Origin: Methylophilaceae bacterium 11
GTDB lineage: Bacteria > Pseudomonadota > Gammaproteobacteria > Burkholderiales > Methylophilaceae
Direction: 5' to 3'
NCBI GenBank assembly: GCA_000525025.1
Contig: JCKJ01000001.1
Span: 1,364,001-1,428,000, forward strand
Length of the DNA stretch: 64,000 nucleotides
How positions within the stretch are numbered: the stretch's first letter is position 1; every line of letters starts with the position of its first letter. The notes under the pieces were generated by a model that saw only the letters and a program-made list of their open reading frames with translations, was not told the origin of the DNA and ran no database searches. The translations under genes were made by a program, and so were the position numbers. This document shows positions 25,451 through 34,359 of the stretch, piece after piece.

Positions 25451-26851
25451 TTAATTAGATGACTTATTGACCAGTGCTGGATTGGCAGAAAAATATTTTT
25501 TCACGCCTGCCAAAATGGAATTCACCAGCTGATTTTGATAGTCATCATCTTTTAATTTGCGCTCCTCCTCCGGATTGCTAATAAAAGCAGTTTCTACCAA
25601 AATAGATGGCGTATCTGGCGATTTCAGCACGGCAAAGCCCGCTTGCTCTACGTGGCTCTTATGCAGTTTATTGATTTCGCCAATTTTAAGTAATACGGCT
25701 TTACCCAGTTTAATGCTGTCGTTAATGGTGGCTGCCTGCGATAAATCCAACAGAGTTTTGGCCAGTTCAGGATCTTTGCCGCCTAAGCTTACCCCACCAA
25801 TCAGATCAGACTCGTTTTCCTTTTTAGCCAAATAGCGCGCACTGGCACTGGTTGCCCCACGCTCTGATAACGCAAATACTGAAGAGCCACGCGCTGCTGG
25901 ATTGGTGAATGAATCCGCATGGATGGAAATGAATAAATCCGCTTTCAATTTGCGCGCTTTAATGACACGGCCTTGCAGTGGAATAAAGTAATCACCATCG
26001 CGCACCAATACGCCTTGCATGTTCTCTTCGGCATCAATTTTTTCTTTGAGCTTTTTAGCAATCATCAGTGTGATGTCTTTTTCATGCGCCCCGCTTGCAC
26101 CACGTGCTCCGGGGTCCTCGCCGCCATGTCCAGCATCAATGGCAATGGTGATTAAGCGCCCTTTTTTCTTGATGGGCTGCTCTGGTTTGTTAGATTTAGT
26201 GTCTGCGGTTGCTACTGTGGCGGGCTCTGTAGGGATAGTCGCGTCGGTTGGGTTATCCGGTAACGGTTCAATAGGTGTTTCGGGGGTGGGGTCAATGGCA
26301 GGTAAATCTGCCTCTGCTGCTGTGCCGGATGGCAAAGGCTCCACCACTGGCTTAGGCGTGTCTTTTGCGGCGGTGTCTGCGGCACCACGTGACTCATGCT
26401 TTTCCAGCATTGCCATAATAGGATCTTTGTCCGGGTAAATATCCACGACTAAACGATGCTTGTAATCCCCCGCTGGCGCCAGCGCAAATACATTAGGGCT
26501 CACCTCGGCCTTTAAATCAATCACAATGCGCATCACGCTGGGTTTAAACATAGCAACGCGAATTTGTTTGATGTAAGGATCGCTGGATAAAATACGATCA
26601 GACAGTGTTTTAAGAATGGGGTTGAGGTCTACGTCTTCAATATCCAGCACCAAGCGATGTGGATTTTTTAAAATCAGTAGTTGATGCTTAATCGGCAACG
26701 GCGCTTCAAATGCAATCCTAGTGTAATCCTCCGCAGGCCATACACGGGCGGCAGTAATGCTATTGTTGGCGGCGCTTACCCATGGGCTCATTAGAAGCAT
26801 GGATAACATTAAAGCTGTGCGTAAATGCTGAGTCACTGCGTGTTTAATCAT
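25451..26851 (-). CDS. amiC: N-acetylmuramoyl-L-alanine amidase with AMIN domain
   Basis: Periplasmic zinc amidase that splits septal peptidoglycan for daughter cell separation. 466 residues. Signal peptide ending near SPWVSA (about residue 27). AMIN domain at about 30-145 for septal targeting. A Pro/Glu/Thr-rich linker (about 155-225). Amidase_3 domain at about 230-455 with IAIDAGHGGEDPGARG, GAHEKDITL (zinc Glu), SIHADSF, and the C-terminal Glu segment VETAFISNPEEE. The architecture is that of AmiB/AmiC. ATGA overlap with tsaE upstream; tsaE-amiC(-mutL-miaA) is a common proteobacterial order, here interrupted by the helicase gene on the other strand. Confidence 0.94.
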   Translation of the reverse strand: MIKHAVTQHLRTALMLSMLLMSPWVSAANNSITAARVWPAEDYTRIAFEAPLPIKHQLLILKNPHRLVLDIEDVDLNPILKTLSDRILSSDPYIKQIRVAMFKPSVMRIVIDLKAEVSPNVFALAPAGDYKHRLVVDIYPDKDPIMAMLEKHESRGAADTAAKDTPKPVVEPLPSGTAAEADLPAIDPTPETPIEPLPDNPTDATIPTEPATVATADTKSNKPEQPIKKKGRLITIAIDAGHGGEDPGARGASGAHEKDITLMIAKKLKEKIDAEENMQGVLVRDGDYFIPLQGRVIKARKLKADLFISIHADSFTNPAARGSSVFALSERGATSASARYLAKKENESDLIGGVSLGGKDPELAKTLLDLSQAATINDSIKLGKAVLLKIGEINKLHKSHVEQAGFAVLKSPDTPSILVETAFISNPEEERKLKDDDYQNQLVNSILAGVKKYFSANPALVNKSSN

Positions 26852-27315
26852 GTGTTCAATTGCTGTAAAAATTGTTGTGCGTTAAGTGAGTTTGCCTGAT
26901 AGCGCAATTGCCTACCTTGCGCTTGATGACTTAAAAAGATATCGATATCCGCTTGCGGGAGTAAGCGCTGCGCTTTCTCCGGCCATTCAATCATACAAAT
27001 TGACTGCGTATTAAAATAATCTCTAAATCCCGCCTCTTCCCATTCCTCGTCATCAATAAGCCTATACAAATCAAAATGATAGATGGTTTTATTTGCAATT
27101 TGATAAGGCTCAACCAATGTATACGTTGGGCTTTTTACTTTACCCTGATAGCCCATCCCTTGCAACACGCCACGCACAAAGGTAGTTTTTCCGGCACCCA
27201 AATCACCATGTAAAAACACGGTCATCCCAGCAGGCAGGTCTTTCGAAAATGCTTGTCCTGCAAGCAAGGTTGCCGCTTCATCGTTTAAAACCTGTGTAAA
27301 ATTGCACATATTCAT
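26848..27315 (-). CDS. tsaE: tRNA t6A biosynthesis ATPase TsaE
   Basis: P-loop ATPase of the TsaBDE complex that makes N6-threonylcarbamoyl-A37 in tRNAs decoding ANN codons; cytoplasmic and usually essential. About 155 residues. Walker A is LHGDLGAGKTTFVRGVL; other marks are SPTYTLVEPY and HFDLYRL. The start is ambiguous: ATG 27315 (overlapping the queG ATG on the other strand) or ATG 27309. Either leaves no space for a conventional promoter and ribosome site between the divergent genes. The stop overlaps the amiC start. Confidence 0.94.
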   Translation of the reverse strand: MNMCNFTQVLNDEAATLLAGQAFSKDLPAGMTVFLHGDLGAGKTTFVRGVLQGMGYQGKVKSPTYTLVEPYQIANKTIYHFDLYRLIDDEEWEEAGFRDYFNTQSICMIEWPEKAQRLLPQADIDIFLSHQAQGRQLRYQANSLNAQQFLQQLNT

Positions 27316-28387
27316 GAACACTACATTAGATAACGCGTATGCTCAATTGGCCGTCGACATTAAACGTTGGGGGCAGGCACTGGGATTTGCCGAAATTGGC
27401 ATTACCGATACGGATTTGAAGCACGCCGAAGTTGAACATCAACAATGGATTGATAAAGGCTTTCATGGTGACATGGATTATATGGCAAAACATGGCACTA
27501 AGCGCACGCGGCCCGCAGAATTAGTGCCCAATACCATTCGTGTGATTTCCGCACGCCTTGACTACAAGCCGCCGCAAGCTAAGGACAGCTGGCAAGTCAT
27601 TGGTGACGGCCAGCAGGCCTTTATTTCACGTTATGCACTGGGGCGCGATTACCACAAAGTAATGCGCCAGAAGCTTCAGCAACTTAGTGATCAAATTGCT
27701 CAGACTGTCGCCAATGTGGAATACCGCGTATTTACCGACAGTGCGCCAGTGTTAGAAGTGGCTTTGGCAGAAAAAGCCGGGCTAGGCTGGCGTGGCAAGC
27801 ACACATTGCTGATTAATAAAAACCACGGTTCCTGGTTTTTTATCGGGGAAATTTACACCAACCTACCCTTACCCATTGATACACCAGCCAGTGCACATTG
27901 TGGCACCTGTACAGCGTGTTTAGATATCTGTCCGACACAAGCAATTGTTGCACCCTATGAAGTAGATGCCAGACGCTGTATTTCTTACCTCACCATCGAG
28001 CTAAAAACAGCCATTCCGATTGCGTTACGTCCGTTAATTGGCAACCGGGTGTATGGTTGCGATGATTGCCAATTGATTTGCCCATGGAACAAATTTGCGC
28101 AAGTCACGCCTGAGCAAGATTTTCATGTGAGGCATGGTTTGGATGACATTACCTTGGTAACTTGTTTTGGTTGGAGCGAGGCTGAATTTAAAGAGAAGAT
28201 GGCAGGCAGCGCTATTTACCGGATTGGCTACACACAATGGCTGCGTAATATTGCGGTAGGGCTAGGCAACGCGCCGACTAGCCCGAAAGTCATTCAAGCG
28301 CTTGAGAGTCGCAAAAACGATGCATCTCCTTTAATACAAGAACACGTCATGTGGGCATTAAGTCAACACCAAATCACGTACACTTAA
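27314..28387 (+). CDS. queG: Epoxyqueuosine reductase
   Basis: Reduces epoxyqueuosine to queuosine in tRNA, the last step of the pathway, using cobalamin and two [4Fe-4S] clusters. About 357 residues. Seen: FAEIGITDTDL and DMDYMAKH at the N-terminus, SARLDY, FTDSAPVLEVALAEKAGLGWRGKHTLLIN in the middle, then ferredoxin-like Cys clusters CGTCTACLDICP and CDDCQLICPWN. A HEAT-like C-terminal piece follows. The ATG at 27314 is preferred to the TTG at 27302 and lies head-to-head over the tsaE start. The 3' end overlaps the convergent EAL-GGDEF gene by 4 bases. queD, for an early step, is also in this window at 55.5 kb. Confidence 0.95.
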   Translation: MNTTLDNAYAQLAVDIKRWGQALGFAEIGITDTDLKHAEVEHQQWIDKGFHGDMDYMAKHGTKRTRPAELVPNTIRVISARLDYKPPQAKDSWQVIGDGQQAFISRYALGRDYHKVMRQKLQQLSDQIAQTVANVEYRVFTDSAPVLEVALAEKAGLGWRGKHTLLINKNHGSWFFIGEIYTNLPLPIDTPASAHCGTCTACLDICPTQAIVAPYEVDARRCISYLTIELKTAIPIALRPLIGNRVYGCDDCQLICPWNKFAQVTPEQDFHVRHGLDDITLVTCFGWSEAEFKEKMAGSAIYRIGYTQWLRNIAVGLGNAPTSPKVIQALESRKNDASPLIQEHVMWALSQHQITYT

Positions 28388-30150
28388 TATTGACGTCGAT
28401 CGACGAACAAACTGTTGCCGATAGATTTCTTCGCTTGTTTTTTTGCACTATTCATCGCCCCCGCCACTTCATGATGACTTTTGAAATGCTCGGGAATCAC
28501 TTTTACCGCGCCTATGGACATACTGCCAAATGGGAAAAATGCAATATTCCCCATGCGATCTTCTACACGAATACCACCTTGCGCCACATCTTTTTTGTCA
28601 TAAAAATCAGGCATCACATTCGCAACGGCATTGAGCACTTCATGACACAACACCTCCCAATTTTCAGATTGAAACAACAATACAAAATCATCGCCGCCAA
28701 TATGACCGACAAAATCATGTTCGCTACTTGCAATGCCACTGAGCAAGCGGCCGACAAATTGAATCACTTCATCCCCACGTCGATAACCGTAGGTATCATT
28801 AAATGGCTTAAAGTTGTCTAAATCGCAATAACAAGCAACAAACGATTCGGTATTTTCTAGCAAGCGATCAATATGCGCATTGATAGGCACATTGCCGGGT
28901 AGCATGGTGAGCGGGTTGGCATATCTGGCTGCATTGATTTGTAAATTGGTGATTTCTCTGAGTAAAGCATGACCACTGCCAGTGCCCACGTAGACGTCAC
29001 CATCGACAATAATGAATCCGTTCAACAAGTACTTAGGGTCTGCACTTAAAATTAACTCACTTAGTGCATTGATGGTCATTGTTTTTTGTACCACCAATGG
29101 GTCTTTATCCATAAAGGCTGTGCACGATTTTCGTCCATGCAATTCTTTTTGATAACGCTTGGCAAAGCGATTGATCGTGTCATAACGGCTGATCAGGCCT
29201 ACAGGTTTGTTGCTATCAACAACGGGGATCGAGTTGATGGATGCATCGGCTTGAAACAAGCCGTAAATCTCATCATTTGTCATCTCGGCAGTGACTGCCT
29301 GCTGATAAGTAATGAGGCTGGATACCGTTGCTTGTTTGGTATTGTGCTGATAGGTGTCCATAAACACGCTAATAGCGCTTTTATTCAGCAGCACTTTTAC
29401 ATCATCGGTCAGCATGCATTGAAATTTTGGCAGCGGCCTGCCCAGTAAAAAGCCTTGCGCAAAATCTATTTTCAAGTCTTTAACTACCGCTAACTCTTCG
29501 CGATTTTCTACGCCCTCTGCAATGGTCAGCGCACCGGATTCAGATGCGATTTTTTGGATCGCACGCACAAACTCCATCTTAATCGGGTCATTTTGGATAT
29601 TGGCAATAAAGTGCTTATCTATTTTGACAAAATCCGGCGATATTTCAGACCATAAACGTAAACTGGAATACCCTTCACCTAAATCGTCTAACGCAATGCC
29701 AAACCCAAGTTTGCGATATTTCGTCACCACATCACACAGCTGGCTATAATCGCGAATGCTCGAGCCTTCGGTAATTTCAATGACAATTTGATTGGCATTT
29801 AAGCCAAAGCGATTGAGCTGTGCCAAGCTAAATTCTAGCGCGGGATTTTGCAGCGATAAACACTCCGGACTGACGTTGACGAACAAACGGCCGGGCTGTG
29901 CGGATTTGGCATACTCCTGCAAAATGACATCGCGCGCGGCATATTCCATATCAAAATTTAAACCCGCCATATGGGCTGCATTGAACAATGCGATTGGCGA
30001 ATGTAACTTAGATTCTACCGGACCTCTTATCAGTGCTTCATGTGCATAGATGTCAGCGCCACTGATATTCACGATCGGTTGAAACACCCCAAGCAATTTC
30101 TTTTCAAGTAAAATCTCTGATATTTCAGAGGGTAACACACTAAGGCTCAT
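28384..30150 (-). CDS. EAL-CBS-GGDEF cyclic-di-GMP protein
   Basis: 588 residues, cytoplasmic. The EAL phosphodiesterase domain (about 15-255) keeps its catalytic set: EALIRG (Glu38), VNVSPE, EITEGS, DDLGEGYSS, KIDKHF, EGVE and QGFLLGRP. Two CBS repeats (about 280-400) may bind a nucleotide. The GGDEF domain (about 415-580) has LDNFKPFNDTYGYRRGDE and GGDDF, a normal variant of the active loop, but the RxxD inhibitory site reads SEHD, so product feedback is lacking. This order (EAL first) is the inverse of the common GGDEF-EAL. It may be bifunctional, switched by CBS ligand. Monocistronic; 54 bases to the ROK kinase gene. Confidence 0.92.
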   Translation of the reverse strand: MSLSVLPSEISEILLEKKLLGVFQPIVNISGADIYAHEALIRGPVESKLHSPIALFNAAHMAGLNFDMEYAARDVILQEYAKSAQPGRLFVNVSPECLSLQNPALEFSLAQLNRFGLNANQIVIEITEGSSIRDYSQLCDVVTKYRKLGFGIALDDLGEGYSSLRLWSEISPDFVKIDKHFIANIQNDPIKMEFVRAIQKIASESGALTIAEGVENREELAVVKDLKIDFAQGFLLGRPLPKFQCMLTDDVKVLLNKSAISVFMDTYQHNTKQATVSSLITYQQAVTAEMTNDEIYGLFQADASINSIPVVDSNKPVGLISRYDTINRFAKRYQKELHGRKSCTAFMDKDPLVVQKTMTINALSELILSADPKYLLNGFIIVDGDVYVGTGSGHALLREITNLQINAARYANPLTMLPGNVPINAHIDRLLENTESFVACYCDLDNFKPFNDTYGYRRGDEVIQFVGRLLSGIASSEHDFVGHIGGDDFVLLFQSENWEVLCHEVLNAVANVMPDFYDKKDVAQGGIRVEDRMGNIAFFPFGSMSIGAVKVIPEHFKSHHEVAGAMNSAKKQAKKSIGNSLFVDRRQY

Positions 30151-30204
30151 ACAATACTTTAATAGTAGAAAGACAGGTCACCCTACCATTCAGGTATGAA
30201 ATTT

Positions 30205-31140
30205 TTATGACAAATGTGTGTTATGTAGCAATGCCAACTGGGCTGCACCCAACATGCCAGCAATATCATGCGTGTGTGAAGGTGTGACTGAAAGCTTGCC
30301 ACGTAACACTGGAATAAGATCGGTTTCCAACTGAATATCAAATGCAGTTTTCATCAAATGCCAAGCGTGGCACATACCACCGCCAACCACAATGTTCGGA
30401 ACATCCACCACTTTCACCACGGTTGCCAGCATTTGTGCAAGATAGATTGCTGCCTGCCGATAGACTTCTAGTGCCAATGCACCTCCGTCATCAGCGCGCT
30501 GCGCTATTTCATAGGCAGATAATCGCTGCCCTGACAGTGTGTGATAGGAGGTGGCGACGCCGCTGGCTGAGGCATATTGCTCCACACAGCCATTGTTACC
30601 GCAACCGCATGGCCGTCCATTTGGCTCCACGATGATATGCCCAACTTCCATCGCAACGCCATGTTGTCCTGCAAAAGGCCGTCCTGCATGGATAAGCCCA
30701 CCACCCAAACCGGTACCTAGCCCAATATAGATCAACCCTGTGTCAGGCTTGCCAGCCAAGCAATATTCGCCGTAAGCCGCTGCCAACGCATCATTCTCCA
30801 CAATCACTTTTTTTTGCAACACCTCACCCAAATCTTGGGCTAAATTGACATGATCAAGGCCGGGGAAATTAGGGGATTGTGCAACGGTCTGTGTGTTGGG
30901 GTCTATAAATCCTGGGAAACCCATGCCAATGTGCTGCACCTCTGGAAACTGCACCAACACATTACGTATGCCAGTAGATGTGATGCTGATGATTTTTTCC
31001 CATGCTTGGGAAGGTGAATGCGTGTGGCAAATGTGTGAAAAATCGGCCTGAAAACGCGTTTCTTGTATTAACTGATGCCCTTCAAATACACCAACACGTA
31101 AATTAGTGCCGCCGACATCAATGCCAATTACGTTAGCCAT
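30205..31140 (-). CDS. ROK-family sugar kinase, probably glucokinase
   Basis: 311 residues. ATP-binding start VIGIDVGGTNLRVGVFEG, catalytic VENDALAAAYGEY, EVGHIIVEPNGRPCGCGNNGCVEQYASASG (the ROK zinc motif CxCGxxGCxE with the preceding His), and VVGGGM. It would phosphorylate glucose (or fructose/N-acetylhexosamine) released by the neighbouring glucan enzymes, feeding Pgi and glycolysis. The assignment of glucose as substrate rests on context. Start ATG 31140 is preferred over a TTG at 31164; it overlaps the malQ stop by 8 bases. Last gene of a GH57-malQ-ROK operon. Cytoplasmic. Confidence 0.88.
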   Translation of the reverse strand: MANVIGIDVGGTNLRVGVFEGHQLIQETRFQADFSHICHTHSPSQAWEKIISITSTGIRNVLVQFPEVQHIGMGFPGFIDPNTQTVAQSPNFPGLDHVNLAQDLGEVLQKKVIVENDALAAAYGEYCLAGKPDTGLIYIGLGTGLGGGLIHAGRPFAGQHGVAMEVGHIIVEPNGRPCGCGNNGCVEQYASASGVATSYHTLSGQRLSAYEIAQRADDGGALALEVYRQAAIYLAQMLATVVKVVDVPNIVVGGGMCHAWHLMKTAFDIQLETDLIPVLRGKLSVTPSHTHDIAGMLGAAQLALLHNTHLS

Positions 31141-32587
31141 GGCTACGGCCGGCCGCTTCGACAACCTCTTTCAATGCTTGCTGATGCTCCCATGACAGTT
31201 GCGGCCAAGCAAAGCGCCAATTCCAATTGTCAATCACAGTGCCTGGGGTGTTCATGCGGCAATCACTGCCTAAGCCCAATACATCTTGCATGGGGATAAC
31301 CGCCAAGTAACCTTTGCTATGCATCACAAGCTCAATCAAAGCTTTGGGCATGACAGGCTCTGTATTTTGTAAATAACGATGTAAATGCTCAATTACATGT
31401 GCCTCGGCAAGGCGATACCAGCCTAGTGTAGTGTCATTATCATGTGTGCCTGTATATACCACGCTATTGAGCTCAATTTGTTCGGGCAGATAAGGGTTGT
31501 GCTCATCGCCACCAAACGCAAATTGCAAAATCTTCATGCCTGGCAAGGCGTACTTCAACCTTAAGGCATCTACTTCCGGTGTAATAATGCCTAAATCTTC
31601 AGCGACCAAATGGATGCCAGGCAGTTGTCGATAGATGCTTGCCAGCAATGCATCACCTGGTGCTACAGCCCAAGTCCCGCCTATCGCAGTATCTTCGTGC
31701 GCAGGGATTTCCCAAGCAGCCTCTAGTCCGCGGAAATGATCAATTCGAATCAAATCAAATAACTCAGCTTGCGTATGCAGCCGCTCTACCCACCAAGCGT
31801 AGTCATCTTTGGCCATCACATCCCACTGATAATGCGGGTTACCCCAACGCTGTCCGGTAGCGGAAAAGTAATCTGGCGGTACACCGGCCACTACCGTCAT
31901 ATGCATGTTTTCATCTAACTTAAATAGCTGTGGGTTCGCCCACACATCAGCACTATCGTATGCCACAAAAATAGGGATATCGCCAAACAACTGCACTTGT
32001 TTGCTGTTGGCGTAGGCTTTTAATGCAATCCACTGAGAGAAAAACAAGTATTGCGTAAATTGGATTAGATTAATTTCTTCTGCGTATTGGTTAGCCAGTT
32101 TTTCTAACGCTTGTGGAGAGCGATTTTTGAACTGCTTGGGCCAGTCAAACCAGCCTTGATGATGACGTTGGTCTCTTAACAATAAATATAAAGAAAAATC
32201 ATCCAGCCATGCGCTATGTTGTTGGCAAAACCGAATAAAGTCATCATAAATGGCGGATTTTTTGGCTGTTTCATACGCAACTTTGAACACCGTAATGCGA
32301 CACTCATGGCTTTGTGTAGGGCTAATGAGCCCCTGTTCTACTAGTTTGTCTAAGCTAATAAATGCAGGGTTTCCGGCATGTGCAGACAAGCATTGGTAAG
32401 GCGAGTTGTCTGTATGTGGCATGTTAATTGGTAACGTCTGCCAAACGCAAATGCCAGTTGCCGCAAGAAAATCTACAAAGCGGTAAGCATCTCGGCCTAA
32501 ATCGCCGGTAGGTAACGAGCTAATATGTAGTAGTACGCCTGCACTTCGTGTATCAATGTTGATGGGGTGTTTGCATGTTTCAGCCAT
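31133..32587 (-). CDS. malQ: 4-alpha-glucanotransferase (amylomaltase)
   Basis: GH77 enzyme that moves maltooligosaccharide units between alpha-1,4-glucan chains. 484 residues. Seen: SAGVLLHISSLPTGDLG, QTLPINMPHTDNSPYQCLSAHAGNPAFISLD, GVPPDYFSATGQRWGNPHYQWD, the nucleophile region LIRIDHFRGLEAAWEIPA, acid/base LVAEDLGIITPEV and YTGTHDNDTTLGWY. All match MalQ of the short type (about 500 residues, no N-terminal extension). The ATG shares a base with the GH57 stop (TAATG), so translation is coupled. It works with the GH57 hydrolase to trim or rebuild glycogen-derived chains. Confidence 0.95.
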   Translation of the reverse strand: MAETCKHPINIDTRSAGVLLHISSLPTGDLGRDAYRFVDFLAATGICVWQTLPINMPHTDNSPYQCLSAHAGNPAFISLDKLVEQGLISPTQSHECRITVFKVAYETAKKSAIYDDFIRFCQQHSAWLDDFSLYLLLRDQRHHQGWFDWPKQFKNRSPQALEKLANQYAEEINLIQFTQYLFFSQWIALKAYANSKQVQLFGDIPIFVAYDSADVWANPQLFKLDENMHMTVVAGVPPDYFSATGQRWGNPHYQWDVMAKDDYAWWVERLHTQAELFDLIRIDHFRGLEAAWEIPAHEDTAIGGTWAVAPGDALLASIYRQLPGIHLVAEDLGIITPEVDALRLKYALPGMKILQFAFGGDEHNPYLPEQIELNSVVYTGTHDNDTTLGWYRLAEAHVIEHLHRYLQNTEPVMPKALIELVMHSKGYLAVIPMQDVLGLGSDCRMNTPGTVIDNWNWRFAWPQLSWEHQQALKEVVEAAGRSHG

Positions 32588-34314
32588 TAAGCATCCTGTC
32601 CTCTGCGCATGGTGCCCGCATTTTCGGAGTTACCGCCCCCTTGGCTGATGGGCTGATGCAAGTTGTCAGGAATAGGTTGATTGAGCAGTTGATACAAATT
32701 GATTAAGTTAAGCCGGTACAAACGATCAAAGCTCTTAACGCTATCGGATGCGTTGTAATCGCCAAACCACCAAAACCAATCCGACCCCTCACATATAGCC
32801 AATTGGCGTTCGCATGCTTGTTGCTCCGCGGTCGGTAAAGCATTAATGGTTTGATCGTACACTTTCTTAGCCGTGCATAATAAATCCCACGCCAAGTTTT
32901 TGGCCTGGCTGCCAATCCAAGTGCTAAAGGTGCCGTACACCCAACTCCCGGCTGCTACTTGAGGCAAAATTTTTGCCGGCGGTAATTGGCCAGTGTGTTG
33001 CATCTTGAGGATATCGCTAAATGTCGTCATGGTGATAGCAGAGTGATTGGCTAAGGCTTGATACAACTCTTTAAGAAAATAATAGCCGTTGTATGGGTAG
33101 TATTCCCAAGCGTTTTCACCGTCTAAAATCACACTCACCACTTTGCATTGCCCTTTGGGTGTTGCTGCAAGAATCTCATCCAATGCGCGCATAAAATCAT
33201 TCACTGCATCGGTAGAGTGCATTTTGGCGTATTCAAAGCCAATTTTGTCGGAGAGTGCGTCATCCCTGAAAAAGCATATCACATCATTTTTACCATTGGT
33301 GACCCGGTATGGTTGATAAAGATACTGATGTTTGTCATCTGCGCTTAAATGCGACTTAACTAAGCTATTGGCTAACACACCTTGGCCCGTTGCCGCCCAC
33401 TGGACACCATGCTCCGCAAGCAAAGACAATGCAGCATGAGATACGGCACCTTCTGCAGGCCACATGCCTTTGGGTACTTGCCCAAATAGGGTTTGATGGT
33501 AATCGCGCGCGGACTCAATGTGTGCACGCGCCCTATTCACGCCATCATCATAACGTGCATGCTCGGGCAATGGCGCGTCTGGCATGGCATCTTTTGTCGA
33601 TGTGAAGTCGAGCAATAACGGTAATATCGGGTGATAGTATGGTGTGGTCGAAAGCTCTACTTGCCCCTTTTCCATCAACGCTTTGTAGCGCGGAATCAAC
33701 CCTTGAATCGTGCTGGCAATCACATTTAACAATTGTTGCCGTTCTTCTAACGTAAATAACACGCCCTTTTGCATGAGGTGTTGAACAACACTATTTTCAC
33801 GACGTAAACTCTCGCCACACCAAGCCAAGTGGTACCACACCAACAAATCCGCTTTGTATTGGGCTGATAAATAATGGAAATCATTATTCACCATGATGGG
33901 CTCGATGAGCTGGAAAAGTTGTAATAGGCGCTGATAATGCGGGAATGGACTCAGCATCTTTTCGTGATGCGATTTAAAACAACTTTCCACGATGAGCCGG
34001 CATTGCTCGGGCGAGATATTGGATAAATCCGGCTCAATCAACAAGGCTAATAATGGGTCACGCAGTTTACCTTGTGAAAACTGTTCGGAATAATCCACTA
34101 GCTGCTCAAGCAAAATCGGCACAAAGTTAAAGCTAGCTCGCGCCTTAGGATTCTGCTCCAAATGATAGACCATATCGCTATAGTCTTTCATGGCATGTAG
34201 ATAAGTCCAAGGTAGTACGTATTCGCCAGTACTTAAATCCCGATAATCCGGCTGATGCATATGCCAGTATAGATTTAAATAAAGTCTAGAGGAGGTTGGC
34301 ATATATAGACTCAT
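32587..34314 (-). CDS. GH57 glycoside hydrolase (alpha-amylase/glucan-active type)
   Basis: 575 residues without a signal peptide, so probably cytoplasmic. GH57 conserved regions: WHMHQPDYRD at the start, GMWPAEGAVS (catalytic-Glu region) and the DGENAWEYYPYNG region holding the Asp. GH57 covers alpha-amylases, 4-alpha-glucanotransferases, amylopullulanases and some branching enzymes. GlgB of GH13 type is nearby and MalQ downstream, so a hydrolase of alpha-glucan seems most likely, but the exact activity cannot be read off. First gene of the GH57-malQ-ROK operon. It lies 45 bases downstream of glgC on the same strand, so glgC may lead the operon. Confidence 0.88.
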   Translation of the reverse strand: MSLYMPTSSRLYLNLYWHMHQPDYRDLSTGEYVLPWTYLHAMKDYSDMVYHLEQNPKARASFNFVPILLEQLVDYSEQFSQGKLRDPLLALLIEPDLSNISPEQCRLIVESCFKSHHEKMLSPFPHYQRLLQLFQLIEPIMVNNDFHYLSAQYKADLLVWYHLAWCGESLRRENSVVQHLMQKGVLFTLEERQQLLNVIASTIQGLIPRYKALMEKGQVELSTTPYYHPILPLLLDFTSTKDAMPDAPLPEHARYDDGVNRARAHIESARDYHQTLFGQVPKGMWPAEGAVSHAALSLLAEHGVQWAATGQGVLANSLVKSHLSADDKHQYLYQPYRVTNGKNDVICFFRDDALSDKIGFEYAKMHSTDAVNDFMRALDEILAATPKGQCKVVSVILDGENAWEYYPYNGYYFLKELYQALANHSAITMTTFSDILKMQHTGQLPPAKILPQVAAGSWVYGTFSTWIGSQAKNLAWDLLCTAKKVYDQTINALPTAEQQACERQLAICEGSDWFWWFGDYNASDSVKSFDRLYRLNLINLYQLLNQPIPDNLHQPISQGGGNSENAGTMRRGQDA

Positions 34315-34359
34315 GATCCAAATAAAATACTTTAACTAAATATCGTAGTTCATTGTTTA

